Counted from the stretch's first letter, positions 51,077 to 60,802 are shown. The stretch is DNA of 64,000 bases from Oscillospiraceae bacterium (GCA_020024285.1 JAHHTZ010000003.1:62001-126000), one strand, 5' to 3'. The notes: generated by a model not told the origin, from the letters alone. Numbers and translations: made by a program.

Positions 51077-53134
51077 TTATGGTAACAGTCCCATCTCGTT
51101 GGAGGGTCCTGCCATCTCCTCATCATTCAGTCCAAAATATTCATTGAGGATCGCTTTTGCAACCGGCGCACATTTTTCGCCGCTGGCGCCGTTTTCAATC
51201 ACAACGGCAACCGCAATTTCCGGGTCTTCTGCCGGAGCATAGCAGATAAAGGTTGCGTCGGTGGAGCCTCGCGCCTCCGGAGAGCCGGTCTTTGCTGCCA
51301 CTGTGATGGGGTAATCTCCAAAGAAATACCGCGCCGAACCGCGCTTGAGGTCCCTTGATACCTTCACCATACCCTCTCGGATGGTTTCAAAGGTCCCGTC
51401 CGGTACGTCGAGCTTGTTGAGGACGACCGGCTCGACCTCCTCCACCGTTTTGTCGAGATTGTAATTGCGTATCTCTTTGACAAGATGCAGCTTCATGCGC
51501 TGTCCGAAGTTTGCAAGCGTCGCAGTATAGGACGCCAGCTGGATCGGTGTGAATTTATGGTCAAGCTGACCGATGGATGCCTGAATGACGTTGCCGGGGG
51601 TCCATGTTTCCGGCGGCTTGTTGTTGGCGCGCAGCTCTTCAAAGAGCTTCGGACTGGTGACGCGCCCCTTGCTCTCATCGATTTCGATCCCGGTCGGGAC
51701 ACCAAGCCCCAGTTCGTTTGCATACCGCCCGATCTGATCGATGCCAAGGCGATAGCCCACGTCGTAAAAGAAGATATTGCACGATACCATCAGGGCATCC
51801 TTCACATTGATGTGTCCGTGGTGGCCGAGGCAGCGCGCCGGATAGTCCGGGAAGCGCGTATAAATATGGGTGCATTCCACGGTATCGTCCGGCTCGATGA
51901 TTCCTTCTGCCAATCCGCCGACTCCTACGACCGGCTTAAAAATGGAGCCCGGCACATAGGTCCCCTGCGCCGCGCGGTTAAACATGGGGCGCATCGGGTC
52001 GTTTGCGATTTCCGAATAGTTGCTGTAGTAGGTGGACAGGTCGTAGGTCGGATAGTTTGCGATTGCGAGGATCTCCCCTGTCTTTACATCAACTGCTACC
52101 GCAGCGCCGGCGTTTGCCTGTCCGCCGTTGTTTTCATCAAAGCGCGTTTGCAGGTTTTTGATCTGGTCCTCCAGTCCCTGAAGCGCCGCCCGCTGCAAAT
52201 CCTTGTCAATGGTCGTAACGATCGTATGTCCTGGGATTGCAGGCTCCGATTCCACCGAGGAGAGGACGGTTCCCTTGGAATCGCTCAGGATTTCCCTCGT
52301 TCCGGGTGTCCCCTTGAGGACGCTCTCCATCGCTTTTTCCAAACCGTTTTTGCCGATTCGATCGTTGTACTTATACCGTTCCTTGTCTACGGTTTCATAT
52401 TCTTCTGCGCTGATATATCCGGTCACGCCGATGATATTGGGGGCAAGCTCTCCATCCACATATTCCCTTGTTGTGGAACGGGAAATTTCGATGCCCGGAA
52501 GGGCAAAGCTGTATTCCCGGATCTTCATGACCAAATCCATCGGAATATCCTTTGCAAATACATACGGATTCAGACGGTTGCTTCCTACGCGCTCCATCTC
52601 ATACCGAACGCCTGCGATCTTTCGTGCAAACGTCAGATCCTCCATCTCGTCGAGGGCATATTTTTTGAGGATCTGCTCCATCGTTGTCTGTGCATCAGTA
52701 TCCGCCGTCAAATTCCCGGCAATCTTTTTGAGCTGCCTGATCTGACTTTCACTCTCCGGTCCGTCCGTGAACGTAAAGGGTGCCGTATCGCTGATCGGCA
52801 TATTGTCGATCCACTCCTGCCCCTCCCGTTCCATCAGCTGGATGAGTTTTTCGATGACCTGGTTGCGCTCCTTGAGCGGAAGATACGGCACATTGATCAT
52901 CACATCATAGCCGACACGGTTTACCGCAAACGGACGGCCGTATCGGTCCAGGATCTCTCCGCGCACAGGCTCCACCGTTTGACGGATGGTGACACCCTGT
53001 TCCACGCGCTCCTTGTATTCCTTTCCATGAACCACCTGCAAGGACATCAGACGAATTCCAAAGGCAGCGAAAATGCACACCAGAACAATGCCCAGTGCCC
53101 ACAATCTCCGAACAGAACTGGTCGTTTTTTTCAC
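51077..53134 (-). CDS. mrdA: Penicillin-binding protein 2, class B transpeptidase
   Basis: A 685-residue class B PBP of the elongasome. One N-terminal helix (LWALGIVLVCIFAAFGIRL), dimerisation domain around TVEPVRGEILDRYGRPFAVN, then the transpeptidase: S397-x-x-K400 in VPGSIFK, S451-C-N453, K614-T-G616. The catalytic serine crosslinks peptidoglycan together with RodA in cell elongation. Start GTG 53134 after AAAGGAG. Last gene of the mreBCD cluster. Confidence 0.93.
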   Translation of the reverse strand: MKKTTSSVRRLWALGIVLVCIFAAFGIRLMSLQVVHGKEYKERVEQGVTIRQTVEPVRGEILDRYGRPFAVNRVGYDVMINVPYLPLKERNQVIEKLIQLMEREGQEWIDNMPISDTAPFTFTDGPESESQIRQLKKIAGNLTADTDAQTTMEQILKKYALDEMEDLTFARKIAGVRYEMERVGSNRLNPYVFAKDIPMDLVMKIREYSFALPGIEISRSTTREYVDGELAPNIIGVTGYISAEEYETVDKERYKYNDRIGKNGLEKAMESVLKGTPGTREILSDSKGTVLSSVESEPAIPGHTIVTTIDKDLQRAALQGLEDQIKNLQTRFDENNGGQANAGAAVAVDVKTGEILAIANYPTYDLSTYYSNYSEIANDPMRPMFNRAAQGTYVPGSIFKPVVGVGGLAEGIIEPDDTVECTHIYTRFPDYPARCLGHHGHINVKDALMVSCNIFFYDVGYRLGIDQIGRYANELGLGVPTGIEIDESKGRVTSPKLFEELRANNKPPETWTPGNVIQASIGQLDHKFTPIQLASYTATLANFGQRMKLHLVKEIRNYNLDKTVEEVEPVVLNKLDVPDGTFETIREGMVKVSRDLKRGSARYFFGDYPITVAAKTGSPEARGSTDATFICYAPAEDPEIAVAVVIENGASGEKCAPVAKAILNEYFGLNDEEMAGPSNEMGLLP

Positions 53135-53168
53135 AGCTTCACGCTCCTTTCTCTTTCATCGGACGAAC

Positions 53169-53690
53169 TCAATCGTTGATCCTCTTATGATAAAACTCAA
53201 AAATTTTCTTGACAGACCAATAAATCGGGGCTGTAACAGCAAGGGTGTAAAGGATCATGGGGAGCATCCTCTGTGCAAAGATTAGATAATACCCCTCATA
53301 TCCCCACATCACATAGTAAAAGAAATACTCAAACAGCTCTCGCACCAGCAGCGTGATCCCCGCAAAAAGAACGCTGTTCCAGACAGAGGGCTGCATGTAA
53401 TAAATAACGAGCAGACCGATCATCACACAGGCGACCATGTACAAAATGGAGTTGATCCCAAACAGCATGACGGAGGTGCTGTCGCACAAAAGCCCTGCTG
53501 CAAGACCGAACAATCCCCCTGTAAGCTCCCCCTCCAGCATGGAGATGGAAACGACCAAAGGCAGCACCAAAAGCGGCTTGATGCCAAAAAACTCCAAAAA
53601 TCCGGGCGTTGTCTGAAGGATGAAAAGGCAAAACAGAAGAACCGAATAGATCAGCATCTTCTGCAAAATCAGTTTTGTTCTACGCTTCAC
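53169..53690 (-). CDS. mreD: Rod shape-determining protein MreD
   Basis: A 173-residue membrane protein with about five helices (KMLIYSVLLFCLFILQTTPG, then LLVLPLVVSISMLEGELTG). GLAAGLLCDSTSVMLFG holds the family D/G-rich block. GTG 53690 follows AAGGACAGG and starts four bases past the mreC stop; an earlier in-frame start would overlap mreC by about 50 bases. Confidence 0.9.
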   Translation of the reverse strand: MKRRTKLILQKMLIYSVLLFCLFILQTTPGFLEFFGIKPLLVLPLVVSISMLEGELTGGLFGLAAGLLCDSTSVMLFGINSILYMVACVMIGLLVIYYMQPSVWNSVLFAGITLLVRELFEYFFYYVMWGYEGYYLIFAQRMLPMILYTLAVTAPIYWSVKKIFEFYHKRIND

Positions 53691-53694
53691 AGCT

Positions 53695-54654
53695 TCACCT
53701 GTCCTTTTCGCCGCCTGCAGGATCGTTTGCAGGCGCAGATCCATCCGCCGGCGCAGCGCTTTCCTCGTGTTTTGGAAGCTGTTCCGATGGCGGTGTGCTC
53801 AGATTGTCAGAGGAGCTCCCCTGTCCGCGGAAGGATGTGATCACAAGGACATCCTTTACGTTTTTGATATCCGCCGCCGGCTGGATGAGGGCAGTCAGGG
53901 ATTTTCCGTCTGTTTCGTTGGAGATCGAGGTCACGGTCCCGACGATCAGATCCTTCGGGAAAAGTCCGGTGCTTCCCGCTGTCACGATGATGTCATCCTT
54001 TGCACAGCCGCTCTCTCTCGAAATCAGCTCCATGCGGCACAGTCCCATGCCTGCGGACTCGATGTGACCGGAAACCGTTCCCATATCGCGGGTCCTTGTA
54101 TTATAGCCCCCGACGTCAATGGCAGGGTCGAGGATAGTCGTCACCTTGGAAAAGGTCAGCCCCACCTCCGACACGCGCCCCACCAGACCGTCGGCGGTGA
54201 TCACCGGGTCAAGATAGGATACGCCGTCCAAGGTCCCCTTGTCGATCGTAAAAGAATAAAAACGGCTGTTTGGGTCGCGGCTGATGACCGATGCCGTAAC
54301 ATACTGATGGTCGGGATTTTCTTCTTTTACTTCCAGGAATTTTTTAAGCGTTTCGTTTTCCCAGCGGTATTTTTCCAGCTCCACCTGATTTTGTGTCAAC
54401 ACGCGGATCTGTTCCTTGAGCTCCTGATTTTCCTTGTATATTTCATTGGCATGAAAGGAACGGTCTAAAAATGTTCCTACCGAATCGCTGATGCCGGCGG
54501 TCAGCTTCTGCACAGGGGTTGTGATCACGCCCATCAGATTGGATGCCACACTGGAAAATCCCTGCACCATAGATGCGCGCAGGAGCAGCGCAAAAAGAAA
54601 GATCGCGATCCCTGCAAACAGCTTAAAGACCCAGCTGTGAAAAAATTCTTTCAT
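53695..54654 (-). CDS. mreC: Rod shape-determining protein MreC
   Basis: A 319-residue protein with an N-terminal helix (VFKLFAGIAIFLFALLLRASM), a coiled coil (EIYKENQELKEQIRVLTQNQVELEKYRWENETLKKFLEV) and a beta-rich extracellular domain with SRDPNSRFYSFTIDKG and DGLVGRVSEVG. It links MreB filaments to periplasm-side synthases. The Glu/Pro/Ala-rich tail of about 50 residues is extra. RBS GAAAGGAGGC. It has an additional promoter in the 200-base gap after mreB. Confidence 0.94.
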   Translation of the reverse strand: MKEFFHSWVFKLFAGIAIFLFALLLRASMVQGFSSVASNLMGVITTPVQKLTAGISDSVGTFLDRSFHANEIYKENQELKEQIRVLTQNQVELEKYRWENETLKKFLEVKEENPDHQYVTASVISRDPNSRFYSFTIDKGTLDGVSYLDPVITADGLVGRVSEVGLTFSKVTTILDPAIDVGGYNTRTRDMGTVSGHIESAGMGLCRMELISRESGCAKDDIIVTAGSTGLFPKDLIVGTVTSISNETDGKSLTALIQPAADIKNVKDVLVITSFRGQGSSSDNLSTPPSEQLPKHEESAAPADGSAPANDPAGGEKDR

Positions 54655-54713
54655 GATCCTTCCGCCTCCTTTCTCACGTTGATCGATGTACCTTAGTAAA
54701 GCAGAATAAATTT

Positions 54714-54742
54714 ATTGTATCGTAAATCGATTCGCTTTACAA
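54714..54742 (-). promoter_or_regulatory. Internal promoter upstream of mreC
   Basis: Minus strand TTGTAA, 17 bases, TACAAT in the mreB-mreC gap, leaving about 50 bases to the mreC ATG. Confidence 0.55.
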
Positions 54743-54854
54743 TGATGATTTTATGGAGGATCTGTTTCAAAATCGGGAACAGATCTCTTTTTACAGCACA
54801 AACGGCCGTCTGCGAAAATCGCTGACAGCCGCGGTGATTCTGTTTTAGGAAAAA

Positions 54855-55880
54855 TTAGTAGCGGGTCTCATCGTCGTCATGGAGCAATTCTTTCATGGTG
54901 TCGCTGTTTTCCAGCAGTTTACCGGTACCGGCTGCCACGCAGTCCAGCGGATTTTCTGCCACCTGGACCGGCATACCGGTTTCTTTGGAAATCAGCTCAT
55001 CCAAGCCGCGCAGCAGCGCACCGCCGCCGGTGAGGGTGATCCCGTGGTCGATGATGTCGGCAGAAAGCTCCGGCGGTGTTTTTTCGAGTGTAGTGCGGAT
55101 GGCATCCAATACAGCCATTACGGAGTCTGCCAGTGCTTCCCGCACTTCATCCGGATAGAGCATCATATTTTTCGGAAGTCCGTCCACAAGGTTGCGTCCT
55201 TTGATTTCCATTGGCTGCTCGTCGTCATACGGATAAGCGGAACCGATCTGGATTTTGATATCCTCTGCGGTGCGGTCCCCGATGAGGAGATTGTATTTTT
55301 TCTTTACAAACTGGATGATGTCCGAGTCGAACTGGTCGCCGCCCACACGAACGGAACGGGATGCCACAATGCCGCCCAGAGAGATCACCGCCACCTCGCT
55401 GGTGCCGCCGCCGATGTCTACTACCATGCTTCCGGTCGCTTCTGCAACAGGAAGGTTTGCACCGATCGCTGCTGCCATCGGCTCCTCAATGATGACAACA
55501 TGGCGCGCGCCTGCTTCCTGCGCTGCCTCTTTTACTGCGCGGCGCTCTACCGCAGTAACGCCGGACGGGATGCAGACCACCACATTCGGACGGGAAAAGA
55601 ATGTATTGTTGCAGGTGCGCTTGATGAAAATCTGAAGCATACTTGCTGTTACGTCAAAGTCTGCGATAACACCGTCCTTGAGCGGGCGCACTGCCACGAT
55701 GGAGCCGGGGGTTCGTCCGATGACGTCCTTCGCTTCCTGTCCGACATATTTTACCTTGTTGCTGCGTGTATCCACTGCAACAACCGACGGTTCACGCATC
55801 ACGATGCCTTTTCCCTTCATAAAAACAAGGGTATTCGCTGTACCTAAATCGATACCGATATCTTTCCCAAAACCGAACAT
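54855..55880 (-). CDS. mreB: Rod shape-determining protein MreB
   Basis: A 341-residue actin homologue that organises wall elongation. FGKDIGIDLGTANTLVFMKGKG (phosphate 1), VVCIPSGVTAVERRAV and MVVDIGGGTSEVAVISLGG (phosphate 2) are all present. ATG 55880 after TAGGAGGAAAC. Promoter upstream. Length is typical (about 340). Confidence 0.96.
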   Translation of the reverse strand: MFGFGKDIGIDLGTANTLVFMKGKGIVMREPSVVAVDTRSNKVKYVGQEAKDVIGRTPGSIVAVRPLKDGVIADFDVTASMLQIFIKRTCNNTFFSRPNVVVCIPSGVTAVERRAVKEAAQEAGARHVVIIEEPMAAAIGANLPVAEATGSMVVDIGGGTSEVAVISLGGIVASRSVRVGGDQFDSDIIQFVKKKYNLLIGDRTAEDIKIQIGSAYPYDDEQPMEIKGRNLVDGLPKNMMLYPDEVREALADSVMAVLDAIRTTLEKTPPELSADIIDHGITLTGGGALLRGLDELISKETGMPVQVAENPLDCVAAGTGKLLENSDTMKELLHDDDETRY

Positions 55881-55997
55881 TTTCTGTTTCCTCCTAAATG
55901 TATGTTTTCCGATCTCTTCTGTTCTTCTGAAACTGACTGTTTTCACCGGCTTTACTCCGAGAAGCCGCAAAAGGGCAGTCACACCCACAATAGTTTT

Positions 55998-56026
55998 ATT
56001 ATACCCGTTAAAACGGCGAATCTCAA
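55998..56026 (-). promoter_or_regulatory. Promoter of mreB operon
   Basis: Minus strand TTGAGA, 17 bases, TATAAT; leader of about 110 bases. Confidence 0.75.
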
Positions 56027-56081
56027 CAATATTTTTTTAATTTTTTTATGAAAATAAAATTACAGCTTCCTCTTTCGCACA

Positions 56082-56130
56082 AAAAGACAGAGCCCCTTAC
56101 ACGAAAAGTGCATGGGGCCCTGTCTTTTAT
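56082..56130 (-). terminator. Terminator after CNNM gene
   Basis: AAAGACAGAGCCCC pairs with GGGGCCCTGTCTTT (one mismatch), 34 bases past the stop. Confidence 0.8.
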
Positions 56131-56163
56131 TTTGTGCAGTCCGGCAAAATCCGGTAAAGCGAT

Positions 56164-57501
56164 CTATTTCTCGTCACGAGCCATAACAGGCTTCAAAATC
56201 TCTGCACGCACCTTGAGGATGCGCCGCTCCTTTGCCATCAGAACAGACAGTCTGAGGTTTTTGACTTCCACGCTCGGATGCTCCTGTTCTTCGGGGATGC
56301 GCTCCAGAAGGTCGATGATCAGACCGCTGAGGGTATCGTATTCTTCCGCTTCCTCTTCAAGCTCAACATTCAGGATCTTCTCCGTGTCTTCGATGCTCAG
56401 GGAGCCGTCCAGGATATACTCGGTCGGGGAAATCTTGATGAATTCCTCCTCCTCGTCGTCGTATTCGTCCTGCATATTTCCGACGATGGATTCGAGCAGA
56501 TCTTCCATCGTCACCAGACCGGAGGTCCCGCCGTATTCATCCACAACGATTGCCATATGGATCTTTTTTGTCTTAAACGTATTGAAAAGCTCGGTGCAGC
56601 GGTTCGATTCCGGCACAAACAGCACCTTGCGCATAAAGCGGTCGATGCGCTCCGTTTCGCTGCAGGAGCCCTCCACATATTGCAGAAGGTCTTTGGCATA
56701 CAGCACCCCTACCACATCGTCAATGTCCTCATGGTAAACGGGGATTCGGGAAAATCCTTCCTCAATCGCTACTTTTGCTGTTTCAAACACCGTTGCAGTG
56801 TCCTCCACCGCCACCATCTCGGTGCGGTGCGTCATCACCTCTGCAACCGTTTTTTCATCAAACTCGAAGATATTGTTAATCATATCTTTTTCCGATTGCT
56901 CGATGGTGCCCTCCTCGTTGCCCACGTCCACCATCTTGCGGATCTCTTCCTCCGTCACCTGTTCGGGGAGGTCGTAGGGGTTGAGGTGCAGCGCTTTGAG
57001 GATCAAATCGGTAAACCAAAAGCACAGGGAGGCGATCGGTCTGCTGATGGCATACACTCCGTTGAGCAAGTGAGCCATCGAAAGCGAAACCTTTTCACAG
57101 TGCAGGATCGTGATTTTCTGCGGCAGGCGGATGACAAGGATGGAGCTCAGGAAGGAAACGAGCAATGCAACGGGGATCAGCGCGAGGATGCTGCCGCCCA
57201 AATTGGAAGATGCTGTTGGATGCATCCGCTCCAAAATCGGGGGAAGGAGCGTTTGCGCGACACAGAACATCATCAAAAATCCAAACAGATTTGCTGCGGT
57301 TTGAAGCGCCGTCAAAAACTGCTCCGGCTCCTGAAGGAAGCGGCACACGAGCTTTGCGCGGCGATCTCCGTCCTGTGCCATGTGTTCCATTTTTGTTTCA
57401 TTCACCATCAAAACGACTGTTTCTCCTATGGTGAGCAAAACCCGGATCAAAAGATATCCCAAAAAGAAAATAAGACAATATGTGGTACTGTCAGGGTCCA
57501 T
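56164..57501 (-). CDS. CNNM/CorC-family (HlyC-like) membrane protein
   Basis: A 445-residue protein with an N-terminal DUF21 domain (helices within residues 1-190), a CBS pair (VMTHRTEMVAVEDTATVFETA, RIPVYHEDIDDVVGVLYAKDL; about 215-330) and a C-terminal CorC_HlyC domain. Members are linked to Mg2+ or Co2+ efflux; the label hemolysin is historical. RBS AGAAGGAG. Adjacent to mreB on the same strand but with its own terminator. Confidence 0.92.
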   Translation of the reverse strand: MDPDSTTYCLIFFLGYLLIRVLLTIGETVVLMVNETKMEHMAQDGDRRAKLVCRFLQEPEQFLTALQTAANLFGFLMMFCVAQTLLPPILERMHPTASSNLGGSILALIPVALLVSFLSSILVIRLPQKITILHCEKVSLSMAHLLNGVYAISRPIASLCFWFTDLILKALHLNPYDLPEQVTEEEIRKMVDVGNEEGTIEQSEKDMINNIFEFDEKTVAEVMTHRTEMVAVEDTATVFETAKVAIEEGFSRIPVYHEDIDDVVGVLYAKDLLQYVEGSCSETERIDRFMRKVLFVPESNRCTELFNTFKTKKIHMAIVVDEYGGTSGLVTMEDLLESIVGNMQDEYDDEEEEFIKISPTEYILDGSLSIEDTEKILNVELEEEAEEYDTLSGLIIDLLERIPEEQEHPSVEVKNLRLSVLMAKERRILKVRAEILKPVMARDEK

Positions 57502-57705
57502 GGTTTGTGTTCTCCTTCTTGTAAAATTGATTGGACATATATCTTACATTATATCCCCAAACGCCTCTTCCCTTCAAGGACGGTTTTCCTTCGTTCCTGC
57601 GCTTTTTGGCTCAAAAACTGCGTTTTTAGGTCAAAGTGTTCCCTTTTGATGCGATTGCGTCACTTTTCTTGCTTTTTTGTTCCATGCAGAAAATATCCCC
57701 TGTCA

Positions 57706-57741
57706 AAAACAGCAGGCGGAACATGTTCCGCCTGCTGTTTT
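57706..57741 (-). terminator. Terminator after anti-sigma gene
   Basis: A 36-bp perfect palindrome centred on GGAACATGTTCC, flanked by T-runs on the minus side (TTTTTGAC). Confidence 0.85.
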
Positions 57742-57798
57742 GGGATTTCGACTGCCCAACCTCTCAATGTTTGTTTTGGGGTATCTTTTGAGAGAACA

Positions 57799-58785
57799 TC
57801 AAATTCCCAACATGTTTTGCAGAAGCTGAAGTCCAAAGCTGTCGGTGCCGTATCCCTTGACGCTCCCTAAGGGAGGAAAATCGGTGCTGTGCTCCATATT
57901 ATAGGACCTGAGCCGGTCTGAAACTGCCGCATCCGCTTCCGCAAGCGTCAGTGTGCCGGCGTATCCGCTGGGGTCGTCCCAGGAAACCTGACCCAAATTG
58001 TCCACCAGAGCCAGCAGAACAAAGGCATTTCCCTCCATTAGAAAACGGCGGTCCTCCTTGATGGGCTGTGCAAAGTGGAGCGTGACACCGTATGGCTCCT
58101 TCGCTGTCTGAAGTTCCATCGTGCAGCCGGAATCGAGGTCCATAAAGGAAATGAGATTGCCCACAGCCGAGGCGTTTCCGACATAGGGCGTGCGGTTTTC
58201 GAGCAGACGGTTCGTGTGGTAGTCGATCTCCAGACCATCCTGCCAGATGAGCTGCCCGAATGCCATGATCTTCGTGACCTCGGTGGTATCCACCTCCATA
58301 CCGGCAGAAAGTTGCGGCGAATGAAACGGGGACACAAGCACCTTGCGGGCGGTGATGGAAACGGTGTCCCCCACCGTTTCTGTCTTCCAGCCCACCAGCG
58401 TGGTTGCAGAATCGAGGTTGGCAAAGCTCACACGGACGATATTCCCCTCCTGCACCGTATTTGCCCGCACGCTGATACCTGCGGCAGGTGCACCGATGAA
58501 AAAGGCATGCGTCCCGATGCACCCCAGCACCAGCACAACCGCCAAAACAGCGGCTGTAAGCACCCGTTTTCCGTTCTTCCTGCGCACGGTTTTCAGATAG
58601 TCCACTTCTCTTTCGTCGGGGACTGCGGCCTCTTCGCCCCCGCTCATCGACTCGCACCGCTTTCGGCAGTCATCACAGCCCTTGAGATGCTCCTTGACAG
58701 CGGCGGAAGTTTCTGCCTCGGTCAGACCCTCAACATAGGAGGGCAGCAGATCTCGTACAATCGCACAGGGTAGTTCATATTTCAT
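57799..58785 (-). CDS. Anti-sigma factor with zinc-finger (zf-HC2)
   Basis: A 328-residue membrane protein partner of the ECF sigma factor. The N-terminal zinc-binding anti-sigma domain has C7, H33, C37 and C40 (HLKGCDDCRKRC). A helix (VLTAAVLAVVLVLGCIGTHAFF) separates it from an extracellular domain of about 220 residues with no recognised fold. Start ATG 58785 overlaps the sigma gene end by 11 bases, indicating translational coupling; RBS AAAGGAGG. Confidence 0.88.
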   Translation of the reverse strand: MKYELPCAIVRDLLPSYVEGLTEAETSAAVKEHLKGCDDCRKRCESMSGGEEAAVPDEREVDYLKTVRRKNGKRVLTAAVLAVVLVLGCIGTHAFFIGAPAAGISVRANTVQEGNIVRVSFANLDSATTLVGWKTETVGDTVSITARKVLVSPFHSPQLSAGMEVDTTEVTKIMAFGQLIWQDGLEIDYHTNRLLENRTPYVGNASAVGNLISFMDLDSGCTMELQTAKEPYGVTLHFAQPIKEDRRFLMEGNAFVLLALVDNLGQVSWDDPSGYAGTLTLAEADAAVSDRLRSYNMEHSTDFPPLGSVKGYGTDSFGLQLLQNMLGI

Positions 58786-59260
58786 GTTCAAATCCTCCTT
58801 TGATCCGTTCCTTGCTTCGGTAAAAAGTAACTCTCGCCCAGGTTTCGGTCTTTCCCAGCACATCGCCGATCTCCCGGAAGCTCAGACCGCCGAAGGCGCG
58901 AAGATACACAACCTCGCGGGCAGGCTCCGATAAGCTGTGGATCTGTTTGAGCAGATTGAGGTGACTCTCGCGGGACACTGCTTCCTCCTCTGCCGAGGAA
59001 ACCACAGCATCAAAATGCTCTTCATCGGCAGGAAGCTCCCGCTTCTTCTTTTGAAGCTGCTGATACCACAGGTGCTTGCCAATCTGACACAGCCAAACGG
59101 AAATCTTGCAGGAGCCATCGAAGCGGTGAATGGATCGAACAGCCTGATAAAATGTTTCCTGCGTCAGCTCCTCCGCCAGCGCTTCGCTGCGGCACAGGGA
59201 CAGCAGAAATTTATACACGGTTTTGGCGTGCTCCCGATAGATCTGTTCCATCTCCTCCAT
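58775..59260 (-). CDS. ECF-type RNA polymerase sigma factor
   Basis: A 161-residue sigma-70-family factor of the extracytoplasmic-function group. Region 2 is KTVYKFLLSLCRSEALAEELTQETFYQAVRSIHRF with DxT/E-type core contacts; region 4 is EPAREVVYLRAFGGLSFREIGDVLGKTETWARVTFYRSKERI. It is coupled to the anti-sigma factor by overlap. A TGTAACGAATCC box (59301-59312, minus) upstream may be its own recognition site. RBS AAAGGAGGGG. Confidence 0.93.
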   Translation of the reverse strand: MEEMEQIYREHAKTVYKFLLSLCRSEALAEELTQETFYQAVRSIHRFDGSCKISVWLCQIGKHLWYQQLQKKKRELPADEEHFDAVVSSAEEEAVSRESHLNLLKQIHSLSEPAREVVYLRAFGGLSFREIGDVLGKTETWARVTFYRSKERIKGGFEHEI

Positions 59261-59347
59261 GCGCCTCCCCTCCTTTCACCTTATATATCTTAAATCAAAC
59301 GGATTCGTTACATACAGGAGTAAATTTTTTTCTCTCTTAATGCAAAA

Positions 59348-59373
59348 GCAGCACCCGATGCTCCAGGTGCTGC
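59348..59373 (-). terminator. Terminator after cinA
   Basis: GCAGCACC/GGTGCTGC stem about 20 bases after the cinA stop, with TTTTG following on the minus strand. Confidence 0.7.
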
Positions 59374-59391
59374 CTCTTATCCGTGAGATTT

Positions 59392-60654
59392 TTACTTTTT
59401 GCCTGCTCCTGCCGCCTTCCAGATGAGGTGGAGCGCATGGGAGGATGCGATGTAGCGGATATACTCCCTTGCATCATCCCCGCGGGACGGGATATGCAGC
59501 TCCAGCACCTCGCTGTAGTTTTCGCTGTCCACTGCAACATACACAAGTCCCACCGGTTTTTCCTCGGTTCCGCCCTGAGGTCCTGCAATACCGGTGGTTG
59601 CAACGCCGATGTCTGCCTTGGACAGGCGGCGCACACCGGCTGCCATCTCTTTTGCAGTTTCCGAAGAAACGGCTCCGTATTGGCTCAGTGTTTCATGCGA
59701 CACCTGAAGGAGCTGTTCCTTCATCTCGTTGGAATAGGTGCACACGCCGCACTGGAACACCTCCGATGCACCGGGAACCTCTGTCAAACGCTTGGAAACA
59801 TAGCCGCCTGTGCAGCTTTCTGCGGTGGCAGCTGTTTTTCCCGTTTCTTTTAGGCGATTTACCGCAGCCGTCTGCAAATTTTCGATGTCGATGCCGTAAA
59901 TAAACTCTCCTGCCGCCTCCTCGATCTTTTCGATCATCGGGGCAAAGAGCGGCTCTGGGTCTTCTTCTCTTCCGACACGCACTGTGATGCGCAGCATCAC
60001 CTCGCCCGACTTTGCATAAGGCGCAAGGGTCGGATTGGTGCTTGAAACCATCAGGTCGTGCAGCTTTGTTTCCAGACCGGATTCCCCGATCCCGAAGAAG
60101 CGGATCATGCGCGAGCACAGTCTTGTATCGCTGTCCTTGAGCAGATACGGGATGACATAATGCTCAAACATCGGCTTCATCTCGCGCGGAGGTCCAGGCA
60201 GCATGAAGGCAACCTTTCCGTCCTTCTCGATCGCACAGCCGGGAGCGGTCCCGTTGGGGTTCGGGAAAATCGTGCATCCCTCCGGCATCATCGCCTGCTT
60301 GCGGTTGTTATCGGTCATCACGCGTCCGATCGTCGCAAAATGCTGCTTGATGTGTTCGAGCGATGCTTCGTCCATAACGAGTTTGCGTCCGAAGTAGGAT
60401 GCGATGGTTTCCTTGGAGAGATCGTCGTATGTCGGGCCAAGCCCTCCTGTGGTGATCACAATGTCGGAGCGTGTGAATGCCTGCGTGAGGCTGTCCATCA
60501 GGCGCTGCGGGTTATCCCCCACCACCTCCTGATGGTAGACGTTGATGCCGTTTTGAGCCAATCCGCGCGCAAGGTATGCCGCATTGGTGTTGATGGTGTT
60601 GCCCATGAGCAGCTCCGTACCGATTGCAAGGATCTCTGCACTTTTCTGTTTCAT
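59392..60654 (-). CDS. cinA: CinA family competence/damage-inducible protein
   Basis: A 420-residue protein. The N-terminal molybdopterin-binding-like COG1058 domain (SAEILAIGTELLMGNTINTNAAYL, ITTGGLGPTYDDLSKE) carries ADP-ribose pyrophosphatase activity in studied members; the C-terminal domain (AATAESCTGGYVSKRLTEVPGAS) is an NMN deamidase, feeding NAD recycling. ATG 60654 after GAGGGGATT. Adjacent recA, common in some Firmicutes, is not here. Confidence 0.93.
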   Translation of the reverse strand: MKQKSAEILAIGTELLMGNTINTNAAYLARGLAQNGINVYHQEVVGDNPQRLMDSLTQAFTRSDIVITTGGLGPTYDDLSKETIASYFGRKLVMDEASLEHIKQHFATIGRVMTDNNRKQAMMPEGCTIFPNPNGTAPGCAIEKDGKVAFMLPGPPREMKPMFEHYVIPYLLKDSDTRLCSRMIRFFGIGESGLETKLHDLMVSSTNPTLAPYAKSGEVMLRITVRVGREEDPEPLFAPMIEKIEEAAGEFIYGIDIENLQTAAVNRLKETGKTAATAESCTGGYVSKRLTEVPGASEVFQCGVCTYSNEMKEQLLQVSHETLSQYGAVSSETAKEMAAGVRRLSKADIGVATTGIAGPQGGTEEKPVGLVYVAVDSENYSEVLELHIPSRGDDAREYIRYIASSHALHLIWKAAGAGKK

Positions 60655-60773
60655 AACAAATCCCCTCGATTCTGTCAATCTTCCTTACCTACCAACCATA
60701 GCACAACCCGCCGCACGATGCAAGGGGAGATTGTATTCTTCCTGCTGCAATTTTATTTTATACAAAAATACTC

Positions 60774-60802
60774 TTCATGCAATGGGAAAGATGTGCTATA
60801 AT
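60774..60802 (+). promoter_or_regulatory. Promoter of U32 gene
   Basis: TTCATG, 17 bases, TATAAT; the -35 is weak. Confidence 0.5.
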
